A stretch of DNA of 64,000 bases from Phaeosaccion multiseriatum (taxonomy: Eukaryota > Ochrophyta, other classes), in assembly GCA_965112735.1 (NCBI GenBank), contig OZ218953.1, forward strand, positions 4,836,001 to 4,900,000, read 5' to 3'. Positions 11,031-22,420 of this stretch are shown in pieces. A program made the position numbers and the translations under genes. The stretch's first letter is position 1; the number at the start of each line of letters is the position of its first letter. The notes under the pieces were generated by a model. The model saw nothing but the letters and a program-made list of their open reading frames with translations. It did no database searches and was not told where the DNA came from.

Positions 11031-11676
11031 TCGCAGATAGATTTATAGGTATGGAGGCCTCCGTAGGCGCCATTAACGGCCCCCCCCTCAAACTGGTAAA
11101 GACGAAAATGGATGAGATACAATACAGCATCTATTACATCGTCGCCCCTTCCAGCTCATGTTAGTACCCTTGTAGGAAGGGACTGTTGAGCAGGGGGGAC
11201 GGGACGGTCGGTAATTGGAGGAGAGGCGGAAGGGGGGGCGGTAGCCCTTACCCTGAGTGCTGCCACACCTGCTGGCCGGACACCGAAAAGGACGGATATC
11301 GCTATGTACTCTTCGCTAAGTGTTTGCTGCTAGCCGCCAGGCCTGCCTGGCTTGTGGAGATGGCAGATGCAAAGGCGGAAAAGCGCAGGTGCAACCGGTA
11401 ATAAAACAGCAGTTCGAAATCGAAGGAGACGGGCAAGCAATCTGGTGGGCGTGGCGTGGGACGGGGTGGGAGGGAAAGGGAGGGAAAGGGAGGGGAAGGG
11501 AGGCATTGTTTTGCCCTGGAGGGGGCAAACCCCAGAAAGGAGCTACGTTACTGGGGGAGAAGTTGCTGGCGTGGGGCGGACTGGTGCCCAAGAGCGGCGG
11601 CCCCGGGAGCAATAGTGTAAGCGCCTCTGCGGCGGGTGCAAACGCAGAGGCGCTTGCGAACCCAGCAGCTGGGAAT

Positions 11677-13977
11677 ATGGACAAAAGGGGTGGGGCAACA
11701 TCAAGCCTCCCGCGCCCTCCAGGCTCGGGGCCATCTCCCAGTGGAGCAGGGTCAGCAGCAGCAGCAGGAGGAGGGACGCAGCCGTCTTCCCCGTGCTCAA
11801 ACGAGCAGCTTCCACAGGCAACAGGGGGCTCGGCGGCAGCAGGGGGGGGCAGTGGGCCTTTTGATCCACCTCCGCCGTCTTCAATAGGAACGCCGGACTT
11901 CAAGCTCAGTCAGTGCTTCGGCGACTGCTCTCCCGCAGATGAGGTCACCGACGCCGACATTCTCTCGGCAGTGCAGTTCGACAGCACGGGGCAGTTTCTG
12001 GCCACGGGAGACAGGGGGGGGAGAGTCGTGCTTTTCAAGCAAAATAGCGGGGGCAAGCAGAAGGTGAGGAGTGTACAGCAGAGTGTTGGTAGTGGAAGTG
12101 TCTACCTGCCGGTCTTCCGGCCTGCACGCCTACCTGCCTGCCTACCTGACTGACTGACTGACTTACTTACTACGTGATGCCTTCCTGACTACCTGCCTGT
12201 CTGACTGCCTGCCTGCCTGATTGACTGACTGCCTGCCTGCCTGCCTGCCTGCCTGACTGCCTGACTGCCTGCCTGCTTGGCTACCTGCTGTCGCCTACAC
12301 GCCTGTCTGCTCGCTTACCCCTACCCACTAGTAGCCAGCCTGGACTTGTGACTGTTGGGGCAAAGATACTCTTGTCCTCTGTTGTGGCCAGCCGCCCCCC
12401 CCCTCGTTTCTAACGACGACTGCCGTCTCGGGCTTCCATTTGTATGGAGTAAGGATCCTTGAGACGAACGCCACCCTACAAACTCCTCCACCGCCCCCCC
12501 CCCTCTTAACGCTTTCACTTCCCACTCTCCCCTCTCTGGTGCGTGCATGCGTGCGTGTGACTGTCTGCAAGCAGATTAGTTCCAGTGGGAAGGTGCGCAG
12601 AACGTCCGACTACAAGTTCTATACGGAGTTCCAATCACACGAATCCGAATTCGACTACCTCAAGTCACTTGAAATCGAGGAGAAGATCAATCAGGTAATT
12701 TCGGCCCTGGAAGGATTATCTAATTATTGATTATGGCCGGCGCCAGGTGTGATGACTGATTATGGTCGGCGCCAGCCGGCCTGATGATTGATTATGGCCG
12801 AGCCAGGCCTGATTACTGATTATGGCCGGCGCATACCATAATCCTGTCCGGGGCCGAGAAAGTGTCATGAGAGCTGGCAGCTAGTTGGGCGGATGGAGAC
12901 ATGGTACCACAACGAAGCTTCTCTGCTCGAGAAGAAGGTTGAGATGGGGATGGGCGGTGGGCTCTCCCCTCCTCGAGGGGGGGGTGTTGCGGGGGTTATC
13001 ACCTTTCCGTGCCGTGCGTCGTCCGTGACCAATCCTTCTTCCTCCCGCCCCCTTGTGTGTTCTCTACACCTGCTCTGTGCTATCTTCAATTGGACCGGAA
13101 CGCTCTTGTGATGCGCTCAGATCAAGTGGTGTCCCAGAGCCACAGATGCCCTCTTTCTTCTGTCCACCAATGACAAGACTATCAAACTGTGGAAAGTTAG
13201 AGAAAAGAAGGTCAAGAGGTAAGTGTGTATCTTTCCTTCCTTCCTTCCTCCATTCGACCATATGACCCCTCTCCTTCTTCCGTCCCAGGGTTGCAACAAT
13301 GGATCTGTCAGCAGCGGAGGTGGGCAAGGAGCCACGGTTCGTCTCTGCGGCACAGCTTAGAGTGCCCCAGATCGAGCGACAAGGCTCCCAAATCGTAGCC
13401 ACCCCACGGCGGGTATTCTCCAACGCGCACGCCTACCACGTGAACTCAGTAGCGCCCAACAGCGATGGAGAGCACTTTTTGTCAGCGGACGATTTGCGAA
13501 TCAATCTGTGGAACATGGAGATTACAGACAGGAGGTAAGGAGCCCAAGGGTTTTCCCTTTTTCTCCTCTGTCCCTTGCTTGTCTGGTTTCTCCCGTTCTC
13601 TCCTGCGGACTCGGTGGTTGCTCGTCTCGTTCTCCCTGCCCTGTCCTGTCTCGTCCGTTTAACTTGGTCTGATTTGCTCTTGCTCATCGCTCTTCCATGT
13701 CTTCCCTGTCGCTCGTCTCTCTGTCCTGTCGTCCTGTTCTGTTCTGTCGTGTCCGTCCGCCTTGGTCACAGCTTTAACATCGTAGACATCAAGCCCAAGA
13801 ACATGGAGGAGCTGACAGAAGTCATCACCAGTGCATCGTGCCACCCCATGAGCTGCAACGTGTTCATGTACAGCAGTAGTAGGGGGAGCATCAAGTTGGG
13901 AGACATGCGAGCGGCGGCCTTGTGCGATCAGCACGCCAAGGGTGAGTGGTGCAGTGCAGCTCCGGGTTGTTTGCTCC

Positions 13978-14021
<44 letters not shown>

Positions 14022-15594
14022 CCATGCGGAGAGGTTATTTGAGGCGAGGGATGTTGACGTTTGACAAGTGCTCTCGAGAGACAGGGTGCGCGTTCGGATA
14101 GGGGGTTGAAAAGGAGGAGCAGATTCTCGAGTGCGTCAGTGGGTGGGCGGATCAATGAGTGCGGTGCCTGTGTGGTTGGGCGCGTGGTTGGGTGCGTGGG
14201 TCAGTGGGTTGGGGTCTGGGGTCTATCCATCCTACCAGTGTCTACCTCCTCTCATGAACGCCGTCTGATGTCTCTCGCCGGCTTTTTGGGCCTGACTCAC
14301 TGCACCGTTCTTCCTCTCTTTTTTTCTCTTTCTTTCGCAGTGATGGAGGAGAAAACAGACCCAGGGAACAAGTCGTTTTTCTCCGAGATTGTAGCCTCCA
14401 TTAGCGATATCAAGACCACCACTGATGGGCGTTACATTTTCAGCAGAGACTACATGACCGTCAAAGTGTGGGATGTCAACATGGAGGTACGCCTGCCAGT
14501 CATTGGGGGAGGGAGGGGCGGGCAGGATGGACGACGGGGGGGTTTTCCCTTCCATTCTGTCTCCTTTCCACATCACTTGGTGCCACGAGACACGTGGTGG
14601 TACCTTTGGCCAATACCCCACCCCTCCCCCCCTTCTTTCCTGTTGCCTGCTGTCACCTCCTCCATCAACCAGGCTCGTCCGGTGCAGACTATCCAAATCC
14701 ACAGCCACTTGCGCTCCCAGCTGTGCGACTTGTACGAGAACGACTGCATCTTCGACAAGTTCGAGTGCGCTACGAGTGGAGACGGCACCAACATGCTGAC
14801 GGGCAGCTACAACAACGTGTGTCAGATGTATGACCGCTGGGGGCAGACACAGGCGGTGTTAGAAGTGTCCAAGGACCCGTCCAAGAGGTTAGTTGTGTGG
14901 TTGTTGCAAGTCGCTTGCAAGGGAGGTAGAGGGGGGTCGCTCTCATCCCTTTTCGTCCGTCCGTGTCCCCGTGGCATCCGAGTCTCGCTCTCTTTTTGGC
15001 CGTGCTGACGCCGCTCTGCATCTCTCATTCGCTCTCCCTTTCTCTCTCTCTCTCCGACTCTTCTGCGCTTCCACCATACCCTACCTACAGGAGCAGCAGG
15101 AAGAAGTCTCAGAAGATGTCGAAGCATGACATGGCGCAGATGCTCGGCTCGGGGCCCACAGACTACGACAAGAAGATCCTTCACATGTCATGGCACCCCA
15201 AGGTGCGTCTCAAGCTCTCAAGTCCATGAATTTCTCCGGGCATGAGTTGGTTCGAGGGTAGAGAAGGCTTGACTGTCATCGGGTGGGGGTGAAAGTGGGG
15301 AGAGAAGACGGAATGTGATTGGGTGGGGGTGGAGGTGGTCTGTTAAAGTGAGGGAGGCGGGATGGGGTACGTGTTGGTACAGTGCACCCCATTCGCTCGT
15401 ATTATTTCCAGTCCGCACTTGCTTCTTTTCGGCGAGAGAGTTAAAGCCCGCCCCTTACTCCTCTTCCCCTTCCGTTCTCATTCTTACTCTGTGTGTTTCT
15501 ACCTTTGGTTTTACATCCCTTCCCTTCCCCTCAGGATGACATCATAGCAGTAGCTGGTCTTAATAAGCTCTTCATCTACACAGCACAGCGCTGA
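11677..15594 (+). CDS. Protein phosphatase 2A regulatory subunit B55 (WD40)
   Basis: B55 is the WD-repeat subunit that directs PP2A to its substrates. Nine exons join in phase: 11677-12063, 12575-12694, 13121-13218, 13289-13534, 13772-13941, 14341-14486, 14673-14887, 15091-15202 and 15535-15594, giving 517 residues. Family blocks are plain: [102 protein letters not shown] and the C-terminal [11 protein letters not shown]. The first 90 residues are Gly/Ser/Ala-rich and not conserved, and ATG 11677 is chosen as the first in-frame ATG, so the true start may be further 5'. The sixth intron (14487-14672, 186 bp) is open and in frame. Introns also carry tetranucleotide and CA repeats. Identification is firm; only the N-terminus is doubtful. 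Confidence 0.93.
12119..12305 (+). repeat. Degenerate CCTG/CTGA tetranucleotide repeat in intron 1 of the B55 gene
   Basis: A run of CCTGCCTGACTGACTG-like tetranucleotides fills about 190 bp of the 511-bp first intron. It is imperfect, with CTAC and CTTG variants. Confidence 0.8.
12728..12850 (+). repeat. Short tandem GATTATGG-CCGGCGCCAG repeat in intron 2 of the B55 gene
   Basis: The words TGATTATGGCCGGCGCCAGG, TGATTATGGTCGGCGCCAGC and TGATTATGGCCGAGCCAGGC recur four times at a spacing of about 35 bp inside the intron. Confidence 0.65.
13979..14020 (+). repeat. CA dinucleotide microsatellite in intron 5 of the B55 gene
   Basis: About 19 consecutive CA units between 13981 and 14017. Open frames of His-Thr or Cys-Val repeats over it are artefacts. 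Confidence 0.9.
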
Positions 15595-16080
15595 GCTTGG
15601 AAGGACGGGGAGGAAGGGAGGGAGGGCTAAGGGGAGGAACTATAGCATGGCGGAGGGGAGGAAGAGAGAGAGGGGAGGGGGGGGGGAGGGGAGGAATTCT
15701 AGCACGGGGGAAGTGACTCGGAGGGACACAATCTGCCCATGACCCGGAGCGGGAGGAGACCGAGGGAAAGCGCATATAGACGACAACTTCGTACAGGAGA
15801 CATCACAGCAGATAGTCGGATGTCAACTGCACAGCACAAGGGGGAGGGGAAGGAAATGGAGAGCACAGGGGGGGGAGTTGGAACGAAAAAGAAAGGTGCG
15901 TCCAACGCAGATATCACGAAAGAAGCAGCAGCGTCAGCAGCAGCTCGCTGGGTTTGCCCAACAGCACCCAGGAGCAGCAGCAGCAGGCAGCGCACTAGAA
16001 GAGGGGGGGGGGGCATTTCCCCAGCGGGCAGACACCCAATTCCCTTACGTGACGTACTTACGTAAGGTACCACCAAAAAT
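15595..16080. other. Purine-rich spacer after the B55 gene
   Basis: GA-rich 3' flank (15600-15720) followed by sequence with CAG repeats near 15925-15990. Reading frames here have no recognisable domain. The stretch TTACGTGACGTACTTACGTAAGG near 16044-16068 is palindromic and may mark the left edge of the transposon zone. Confidence 0.3.
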
Positions 16081-16108
16081 ATAATATCCTAAATACACCC
16101 GCCTGCTC

Positions 16109-16410
16109 ATGGCCTCTGCTGCTGTTCCGGCTACAGCGTCGCCCCCATTGAAATGGCCGGACAAGATGATGGCTGCGGGAGTGGTTTCCTTCTTGGAGTT
16201 CAAAAGAGCCTTGGTTTGCCACATGAGGGACCGAGAGAAGAGAAGAAAAAAAAGACATTTTTGAAGGATGTTCACCACGACGTGAAGGAACTTGCCTACA
16301 ACGATGTCCAGAAGTTATTCAAAGGTGTGAGTGGCACAGCTGGTACCAGCAAGAAAGGACTGAAGGCTTTCTCGGCCGAGCCAAAGGGAGAGACGCCCTG
16401 CAACATCTGA
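16109..16410 (+). pseudogene. Broken reading frame at the left of the transposon zone
   Basis: An ATG at 16109 opens a frame (MASAAVPATASPPLKWPDKM...) that stops at about 16264, just after a run of eight A. A second frame over the same area continues as FLKDVHHDVKELAYNDVQKL to a stop at 16410. The composition looks like one protein broken by a frameshift in the A run. No family was recognised. Its position just upstream of the pogo-like remnant suggests it was part of that element or a neighbour of it. Confidence 0.3.
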
Positions 16411-16833
16411 AGCTTGGGAACGACCTTCCGAATTTCTTTGTCTGATCCTTGCTTGTTCTTCGTCTTGTCATGGCAGGCTTAACGTGAAGGGACTATCTGG
16501 TGAATCCATCCTTGAGAGCATTGGGAAGGACCTTCCATCGATGACGTGGAATGACTTCCGATATCGACTTCCAGCGGGCGACGAATGGCGACCACAAGAC
16601 ATTCAGGAGACTGAAAGAAAGGGAGACTGAGATGCACATGTCTACTGATGATCTGATGGGACCTCTGACATCGAGCCTGGTGGTAGTGGAGATGACGGCC
16701 ACCCTGAGGAGAGGGGCAGAGCCACGACATTTGATGGAGGGCAGCATAAGGGACCACTCTCACGTGCAACACAGGGAGCCGTCGAGGCAGGAGAGAGTGC
16801 CACTACCACAACCACGAGCACCAGCAGCTTTAG

Positions 16834-19617
16834 CAGCAGCATTATCAGCATCAGCATCAGCATCAGCAGCAGGCAGCAGGCAGCAGCTGCAGCAGCGACC
16901 AGGACGAGGATGAGGAGGATGCTGCTGCGAAGGCACGAACAGGAGGAGCAGCAGCTGAAGCAGCAGCAGCATGGAGGAATCTCCTGACGGGTGGCACGAA
17001 ACCCCGAGATGTAAACTCTTCGACCCTTGTGCCACAGCCGCCTGCGGTCGCGACTGCAGCAACGGCCATTGACCTTCGGAGTGTGAAGGATGCAAAGGGG
17101 AGGCCGCTGTCGAAGCGAGCACGGCAAGCTTTGGCGCAGAGGCTCACCAGCCTGCCATCCCCTCCATCAGCAGTGGCTGTATCAGCGGGACAGCAACCAC
17201 AATGTAGACGGCGATACGATATCGAGGGGTCGACCCAGAAGGAACACATGGACAAGGCTGTATCTGCTGTGAAGAATGATAATGTCAGCCTTAGGAAGGC
17301 GGCGCAGCAGTATGGAATCACCAAGACTGCTCTGGAGTGTAGGTGCAAGGGACGGGTTGCTTCTTCGGCTGTTGGTGGGAAGGGCAATCAAGCCTTGCCT
17401 GCCTCAACCGAAGAGGCACTGGTGAGCTTTGTTGTGGACATGGCAGACAGCGGCTTTGGGGTTGACTGGAACTATGTAGGCACCCTGGCCAGGAGAACGG
17501 CCCATACATTGGGAGTTGCTTCATTGGTGGCATCAGGAGGCTGGCTGCAGGGCTTCAAGCGCCGCCACCCAAGTTTAGTGACGCGGCGAGCCCAGCCCCT
17601 TGAGCTCACGAGGGCGCGGGGCTGCAACGACGAGACAAGGAGGGAGTATCTAGACCAGTTCCTACCTAGGTGAGTCCACATTCGTGGAGGGCAAGAGAGC
17701 GTGACTGGAGAGGGGGGTGGGGGTGGGGACAGGACAGAGGAGAGGCGCGTGCGACAGGGAGAGGGCATAGGGAGAGGGAGAGGGAGGGGGCGAGGGCGAG
17801 GAAGAGGGGGAAGGAGGGAGAGAGTGTGTGAGGGAGAGAGGTCGGAGGGAGACGGAAGGGGAGAGGGGAAGGGAGAGGGAGATAAAAGAGGGAGATGAAG
17901 ATGGAGAGGGCAGAGGGCAAAGAGAGAGAAAGGCCTGTACTCTCCCCCACCAAATGACTTCATCCATCCTTTCCCATTGTCCTCCGTATGACCACGATAA
18001 TAATTGTTCTCTGCCTCGCTTGCTTATCTCCCCTTCCTTCCCCTCCCCTTGTCAGTATGTGTTGTTATCCGGGTGTGAGGTGGAGGACCTCCAACCGGTG
18101 CAGTTCTGGAACAGCGATGAGACAGGCATGAATACACAGCACGGCGTCGTGATCGTTGTTGCCCAAAAGGGGCGCGACCATGTGTCAATGACAGCTCAGG
18201 AGCGATCAAGTCACGTCACTCTTGTCGGTGCTGTCGATGCCGCTGGTGGATGCATGAGCCCGTTCTTCGTCATTGCTGGAGCAAGGAGGCAGGGGCACAT
18301 TGCCAATGCGGACGCATCACCTGGCTCTAACTCGGAACAGTCCTTGCCCGCCACAGCAGAGATCCATTACACGGAGAACGGATACGTCACCGACGAGCTC
18401 TGGGCAAAAGCAGTCGTGCCGTTCTTCATCAAGCAGAAGCGAGCCCGCATGCAAGAGCTGGCGGGGCGCGATCGGCCGATTTTGCTCCTGATGGATGGCT
18501 ATGGTTCGCACACGATGACCCCGGATGCTCTTCACGCTATGCGCGAAGCCGGCATCATCTGCGCATGCATGCCCGCGCACACATCTGGGGAGTTCCAACC
18601 TCTGGACGTCAAACTCTTTCGCCCTTTCAAGTCCGCTCTGAGGAGCGGTCTCTCGGCCTGGCAGCGACTCTTCAACAGAGAGAATATGAGCCGGCAGGAG
18701 CTCTTGTTCTGGCCTCCGAGGCTCAAGGGGTGAGTCACAAGTCGGGAACCGTCAAGTCCGGATTCAAGGCGACAGGCTTTTACCCGCCCATGTCTTTCGC
18801 CGACTTCACCAGCGGAAGGGCCCCTGCTGAAGGGTCCATCAGCAAGGCCTTTGCTGACGTCACACGGGCCAGTGGAGACGCCAAGGCATCGCAGTTGCAG
18901 GAGATGACAAAGGCTTTCGACGCGAACATGCTTCAGCGAGTGGGCTCTTCGTCCTTCGCAGCCGACATGGTCAAACACCCCCTGCTGGACCTTGCACCTG
19001 CGCAGGCCCACGAAGGCACAGCAGCAGCTCATGACGGACGATGTGGCGGCTGTGCAACACCTCCTTCTCCTTCCTCATGAGCGTTTCAGTCTGTGGACAG
19101 ACTATCACAGCTAAGGCGCAAAAGCGCCGTTGCGAGCCGTAAGCAGGGCTCCGCTGCAGTACATCGCTTGAACGCCATCGGGGAGTCAACGTCGACGTGT
19201 AAGGACCTTAACACGGAAGAGAGGGTCCTTCTACTGAGAGACAAGATGGCAGAGAGGGAGGAGGCAGCGCAGGACAAGGCAGCGGCGGAGAAAAAGGAGC
19301 AGGACGAAGAAGGTGTGACGGAGGCTGTCTTGAGAACTCTCGGATTCATTCCGAAGGGGAAGAAGACTCTCTTGAAGGGGAGTCTTTGGGCTTTCATCAA
19401 CGCCCAAGCCAGCACGTCTGAAGTGCGCAAGAAGGCCCCCGACAAGTCGACCAAGAAGCAAGAGCTTCTCGCCTACGTGAAGTCGTATGTCGAGACAGAT
19501 GCGCGAGCAGCAAGTTGGATAGGGGCGCCAGAGCCCGCTGAGACGGCAAAAAAGGGACATGATCCAGCAGCGTCTGCAGATGAAGAGGATGAGGCAAAAG
19601 AGGACGAAGGGCAATGA
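16834..19617 (+). pseudogene. Decayed pogo/Tigger-type transposase (HTH-psq, CENP-B-like, DDE_1)
   Basis: Domains appear in the order of pogo-family transposases. A psq-type helix-turn-helix (AVSAVKNDNVSLRKAAQQYGITK) is at about 17250-17330. A CENP-B-like DNA-binding part (GWLQGFKRRHPSLVTRR) follows at about 17540. Then comes the DDE_1 core with the three acids in NSDETG (about 18110), LLMDGYGSH (about 18490) and QPLDVKLFRPFKSALR (about 18600). The C-terminal GFKATGFYP block is present but in another frame. Breaks seen: the donor at 17670 and acceptor at 18055 do not agree in phase; there is a one-base frameshift near 18690-18700; and two further shifts occur near 19020-19100. No ATG opens the first frame. 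It is therefore a non-functional remnant of a cut-and-paste transposon, which moved by DDE chemistry when intact. Confidence 0.8.
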
Positions 19618-20027
19618 GAGGGCGATGTCAGCCCAACGGCAGCGGATGAAGAGGGGGAAGAGGAGGCCGCAGCGACATCCCCATCCCCCAGGGGGGCAAG
19701 GGGGGGGGGGTGAGCGCTGGTGAGCGAGAGGCCCTGCACACACGCGCTGCAGACGTGGAGAGGACGGAGGGAGATGTGACGGAGGTGGGGAGTGGACGAT
19801 GGGCCGAGAGCGTCATGAGCAAAGAGGGAGGCGAAGACAGGCGGTCGGCGCTGGAGGCGATGCAGGAGGAGGAGGGAACAGGCGTACCGGTGGACGAAGG
19901 AGAGGCCAAACAATCAGACCGAGGAGATAGAGGGCAAGAGGAGAACGACGACGTGGCACTCGTCTCGGGTGCCAAGCCTCGAGCGGGCAGAGCGCTGAAG
20001 CGCCCCAATCGCCCGCATTCGCCCCCA
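19618..20027 (+). other. Tail of the pogo-like remnant without a clear gene
   Basis: Acidic, Glu/Lys-coding sequence continues from the transposase remnant but frames are interrupted. Nothing else is recognised. Confidence 0.3.
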
Positions 20028-20526
20028 ATTTTTTTTTGGCACAAACTCGGCAAAATGACGCTGGGAGAAGTGCTATATATAGCTCTTCGTGTAGCTCTTT
20101 GAGATCCCCACCGATCCATGGTCTTTCGGCTTTCATCGCCTCTTCCCTTCCGTAGTTGTCAGCATTTCTGCACCAGCACCCCCTTCCCGGGGGGGGGAGA
20201 AGGGGGATGTGCACGCCACGGAAATCGCTCATGGGCAGCTTGCCCGCCCTTCTGCAAGAGAACAGGCGCAGCGCTACGGCGGCTAGCCACAGTGGAGCAG
20301 CAGCAGGACCCTTGGCAAGCCTGGTGCGATTTCCGTGGCGTGCACATCCCCCGTCCCCCCCCCGCGGGAAGGGGGTGCTGCTGCGGAAATGCTGACAACT
20401 ACGGAAGGGAAGAGGCGATGAAAGCCGAAAGACCATGGATCGGTGGGGATCTCAAAGAGCTACACGAAGAGCTATAGCGCTTCTCCCAGCGTCATTTTGC
20501 CGAGTTTATACAAATTTTTTTTGTTA
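20028..20526. repeat. Foldback element 1: ~200-bp inverted repeat arms
   Basis: The left arm (about 20028-20231) reads ...CAAAATGACGCTGGGAGAAG...CCACCGATCCATGGTCTTTC... through GTGCACGCCACGGAAATCGC. The right arm (about 20323-20526) is its reverse complement at about 95 percent by eye. The loop is about 90 bp. Two antiparallel reading frames with almost the same protein sequence arise only because the arms mirror each other. It lies directly 3' of the decayed transposase. Confidence 0.92.
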
Positions 20527-20882
20527 CTGTGATTTCGCGGTTGAGTGGCACTTTTGACGCCCCATTAATTTTTTTTGACGCCAAATGACGATTTTTTTTG
20601 ACGACGTTTGACGACGTTTGACGACGCTTTTTAGCCCCCTATTTGACGCCCTTTGACGCCCTTTGACGCACTTTGACGCCCTTTTATCTTAATTCGCCTT
20701 AATTTCGTCTAAAAAAAATCACGTAAGAAAAAATCACGGAAAAGGGCGTCAAAGGGCGTCAAATAGGGGGCTAAGAAAGCGTCGTCAAACGTCGTCAAAC
20801 GTCGTAAAAAAAAATCGTCATTTATTAGCGTCAAAAAAAATTAATGGGGCGTCAAAAGTGCCACTCAACCGCGAAATCACAG
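20527..20882. repeat. Foldback element 2: inverted repeat of TTTGACGCC units
   Basis: Starts CTGTGATTTCGCGGTTGAGT and ends with the reverse complement ACTCAACCGCGAAATCACAG. Each arm is about 150 bp and contains short direct repeats of TTTGACGACG and CTTTGACGCC. A central region near 20690-20745 is AT-rich. It begins at the base after foldback element 1 ends. Confidence 0.92.
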
Positions 20883-21009
20883 GCGGCCACCGGGCTGATA
20901 GGGCTATTTTGACGTAAGGAGGGGTCTTCACGTAAGGTCGTCCCGAGGCACGTAAGGTCGTTCAAACTACATGGCAATGAGGACGGCCTCCTAGACGCTA
21001 CCTTGAGAG
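20883..21009. other. Spacer with repeated CACGTAAGGTCG words
   Basis: GACGTAAGGAG, CACGTAAGGTCG and CACGTAAGGTCG occur at about 20912, 20930 and 20950. This could be a subterminal repeat region of a transposon. Confidence 0.4.
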
Positions 21010-21820
21010 ATGAGAGGCATGGAGGCCGAACTAGAAGGCCAAGAGCCAGATACCTCTGGTGATACCCTTGAAAGCCGCGACAGGGACAGTCCTCTTGCGG
21101 ATGAGGATGTTGAAAAGAGCAGACAAAGCACAAAAAAGCATGAAGCAATCCATGCTTTAGAGGGCTCTACAGGACCACCAGCACCCGTTGCAGCAGCGGG
21201 TATCATCGGTGACAGCATCACCATCAGTATCAGCAGCAGAAGCAGCAGCACGGGGGTCTATTAACCCCTACATCGCACGCACTGCTATTTTTGCTGCTGC
21301 TGTAGCTGCTGCTCCTGCTGCTGCTTTTCCTACAGTTCCTCCTGCGAAGAAAGAGAGGGGGCGAGGACGTCCCCGAGGGAGCAAGGACACTTCCGCCAAG
21401 TTGGATGGAGCTGCAGCGCCAGCAAAGAAGGCTGCTGGGCCAGTAAAGAGAGGGCGAGGAGGACCCCCAGGGAGCAAGAGCGCGAAGGGAAGTGCAAAGC
21501 CAGGTCCTGTACGCCAGGAAACGGTCGACAGAAATCGGGGTAATTGGGCCAAGATGGGATTTGTAGTTCCAGGCAGCTTTGAGGAGAGAGAGGGCACAGT
21601 TCTGGGCTCTCCACTACCATCTGTAGCACCAGCAAAGACGTCTTCTCCGGCCCTCCCACGCGCCGAAGCAGCTGCTGCTTGCACCAAGGAAGCATCAGCA
21701 AGAGGGACACCGGCAGATAGCTCAGGAGGAGAGGAACAGCTGCGGCTGGCGCCAAGGGAGGGCAGGCGTCTGCAGGAGAGGCATCGCGTCACGCAGCTCG
21801 TCATGCAGGTGGGTGGGTGA
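21010..21820 (+). CDS. AT-hook-containing reading frames, probably one broken or spliced gene
   Basis: An ATG at 21010 opens an acidic 84-residue frame that stops at 21264. A second frame over 21188-21820 (210 residues, no ATG of its own) codes two AT-hook-like motifs: ERGRGRPRGSKD near 21360 and KRGRGGPPGSKSAKG near 21450. AT-hooks bind the minor groove of AT-rich DNA. The frame change falls in a CAG/ATC-rich patch (21190-21250), so either a small intron or a slippage frameshift joins the two. The second frame ends at a CAG-GTGGGT donor at about 21809 that starts the tandem repeat downstream. It sits inside the transposon zone and may be a transposon gene. Function is not established. Confidence 0.35.
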
Positions 21821-22420
21821 GAGAGAGAGAGAGAGTCCTTCGGGGAGGGGAGGGAGCATAGAAGAGGAGCATGGGAAGAGAGGCATAGGAGAAAGTGGAA
21901 GATGACCGTAGGAGTTGATGTGCTCCCTCTCTCCCTCCCCCGTCCGTCCCTCCGTCCCTCCAGCAGAAAGCTCCGCAGAAGCAGCTGCCGAGACAGCAGC
22001 AGCAGCAGCATCTCCAGGAGGAGGTATCACATCACGCCGCTCGTCATGTCATGCAGGTGGGTAGGTGAGAGAGGGAGAGAGTCCTTTGGGGAGGGGAGGG
22101 AGCATAGAAGGGGGGCATGGGAAGAGAGGCATAGGAGAAAAGCAGAAGATGCCCGTAGGAATTGATGCGCTCCCTCTCTCCCTCCCCCCTCCGTCCCTCC
22201 GGCTCAAAGCTCCGCAGAGGCAGCGCCGAGACAGCAGCAGCAGCAGCAGCAGCATCTGCAGGAGAGGCATCACATCACGCCGCTCGTCATGTCATGCAGG
22301 TGGGTTGGTGAGAGAGGGAGAGTCCTTTGGGGTGCGGAGGGAGCATAGAAGAGGAGCATGGGACGAGAGGCGTAGGAGAGAAGTAGAAGACGCCCGTAGG
22401 AATTGATGGAGTGAGGGAGT
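21778..22420 (+). repeat. Tandem repeat of an exon-intron unit, ~246-bp period, about 2.6 copies
   Basis: The word TGCAGGTGGGTNGGTGAGAG starts at 21804, 22052 and 22295, giving periods of 248 and 243 bp. Each unit has a possible exon rich in CAG codons (Gln-rich), ending GTCATGCAG before a GTGGGT donor. A pyrimidine-rich tract (CTCCCTCTCTCCCTCCC) then leads to a CCAG or AAAG acceptor. Sequence between units is about 85-90 percent identical by eye. Confidence 0.85.

Larger units (their letters stand above)
10279..11676. other. Intergenic region with palindromic repeat copies
   Basis: About 1.4 kb without a convincing gene. It contains two copies of a GC-rich palindromic repeat (described separately) and a short palindrome GGTACCATGGTACC near 10840-10853. 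The 3' part, from about 11190, may be 5' untranslated sequence or an upstream exon of the PP2A gene, because the frame of its first exon is open back to about 11320 without an ATG. Confidence 0.4.

Noticed and set aside
11360-11401. Short frame [13 protein letters not shown] as first exon of the PP2A gene
   Set aside because: It stops quickly and no donor-acceptor pair of plausible length joins it in phase to the B55 frame.
20156-20398. Two antiparallel frames coding nearly the same ~79-residue protein
   Set aside because: They mirror each other because the DNA is an inverted repeat; no domain or start context supports them.
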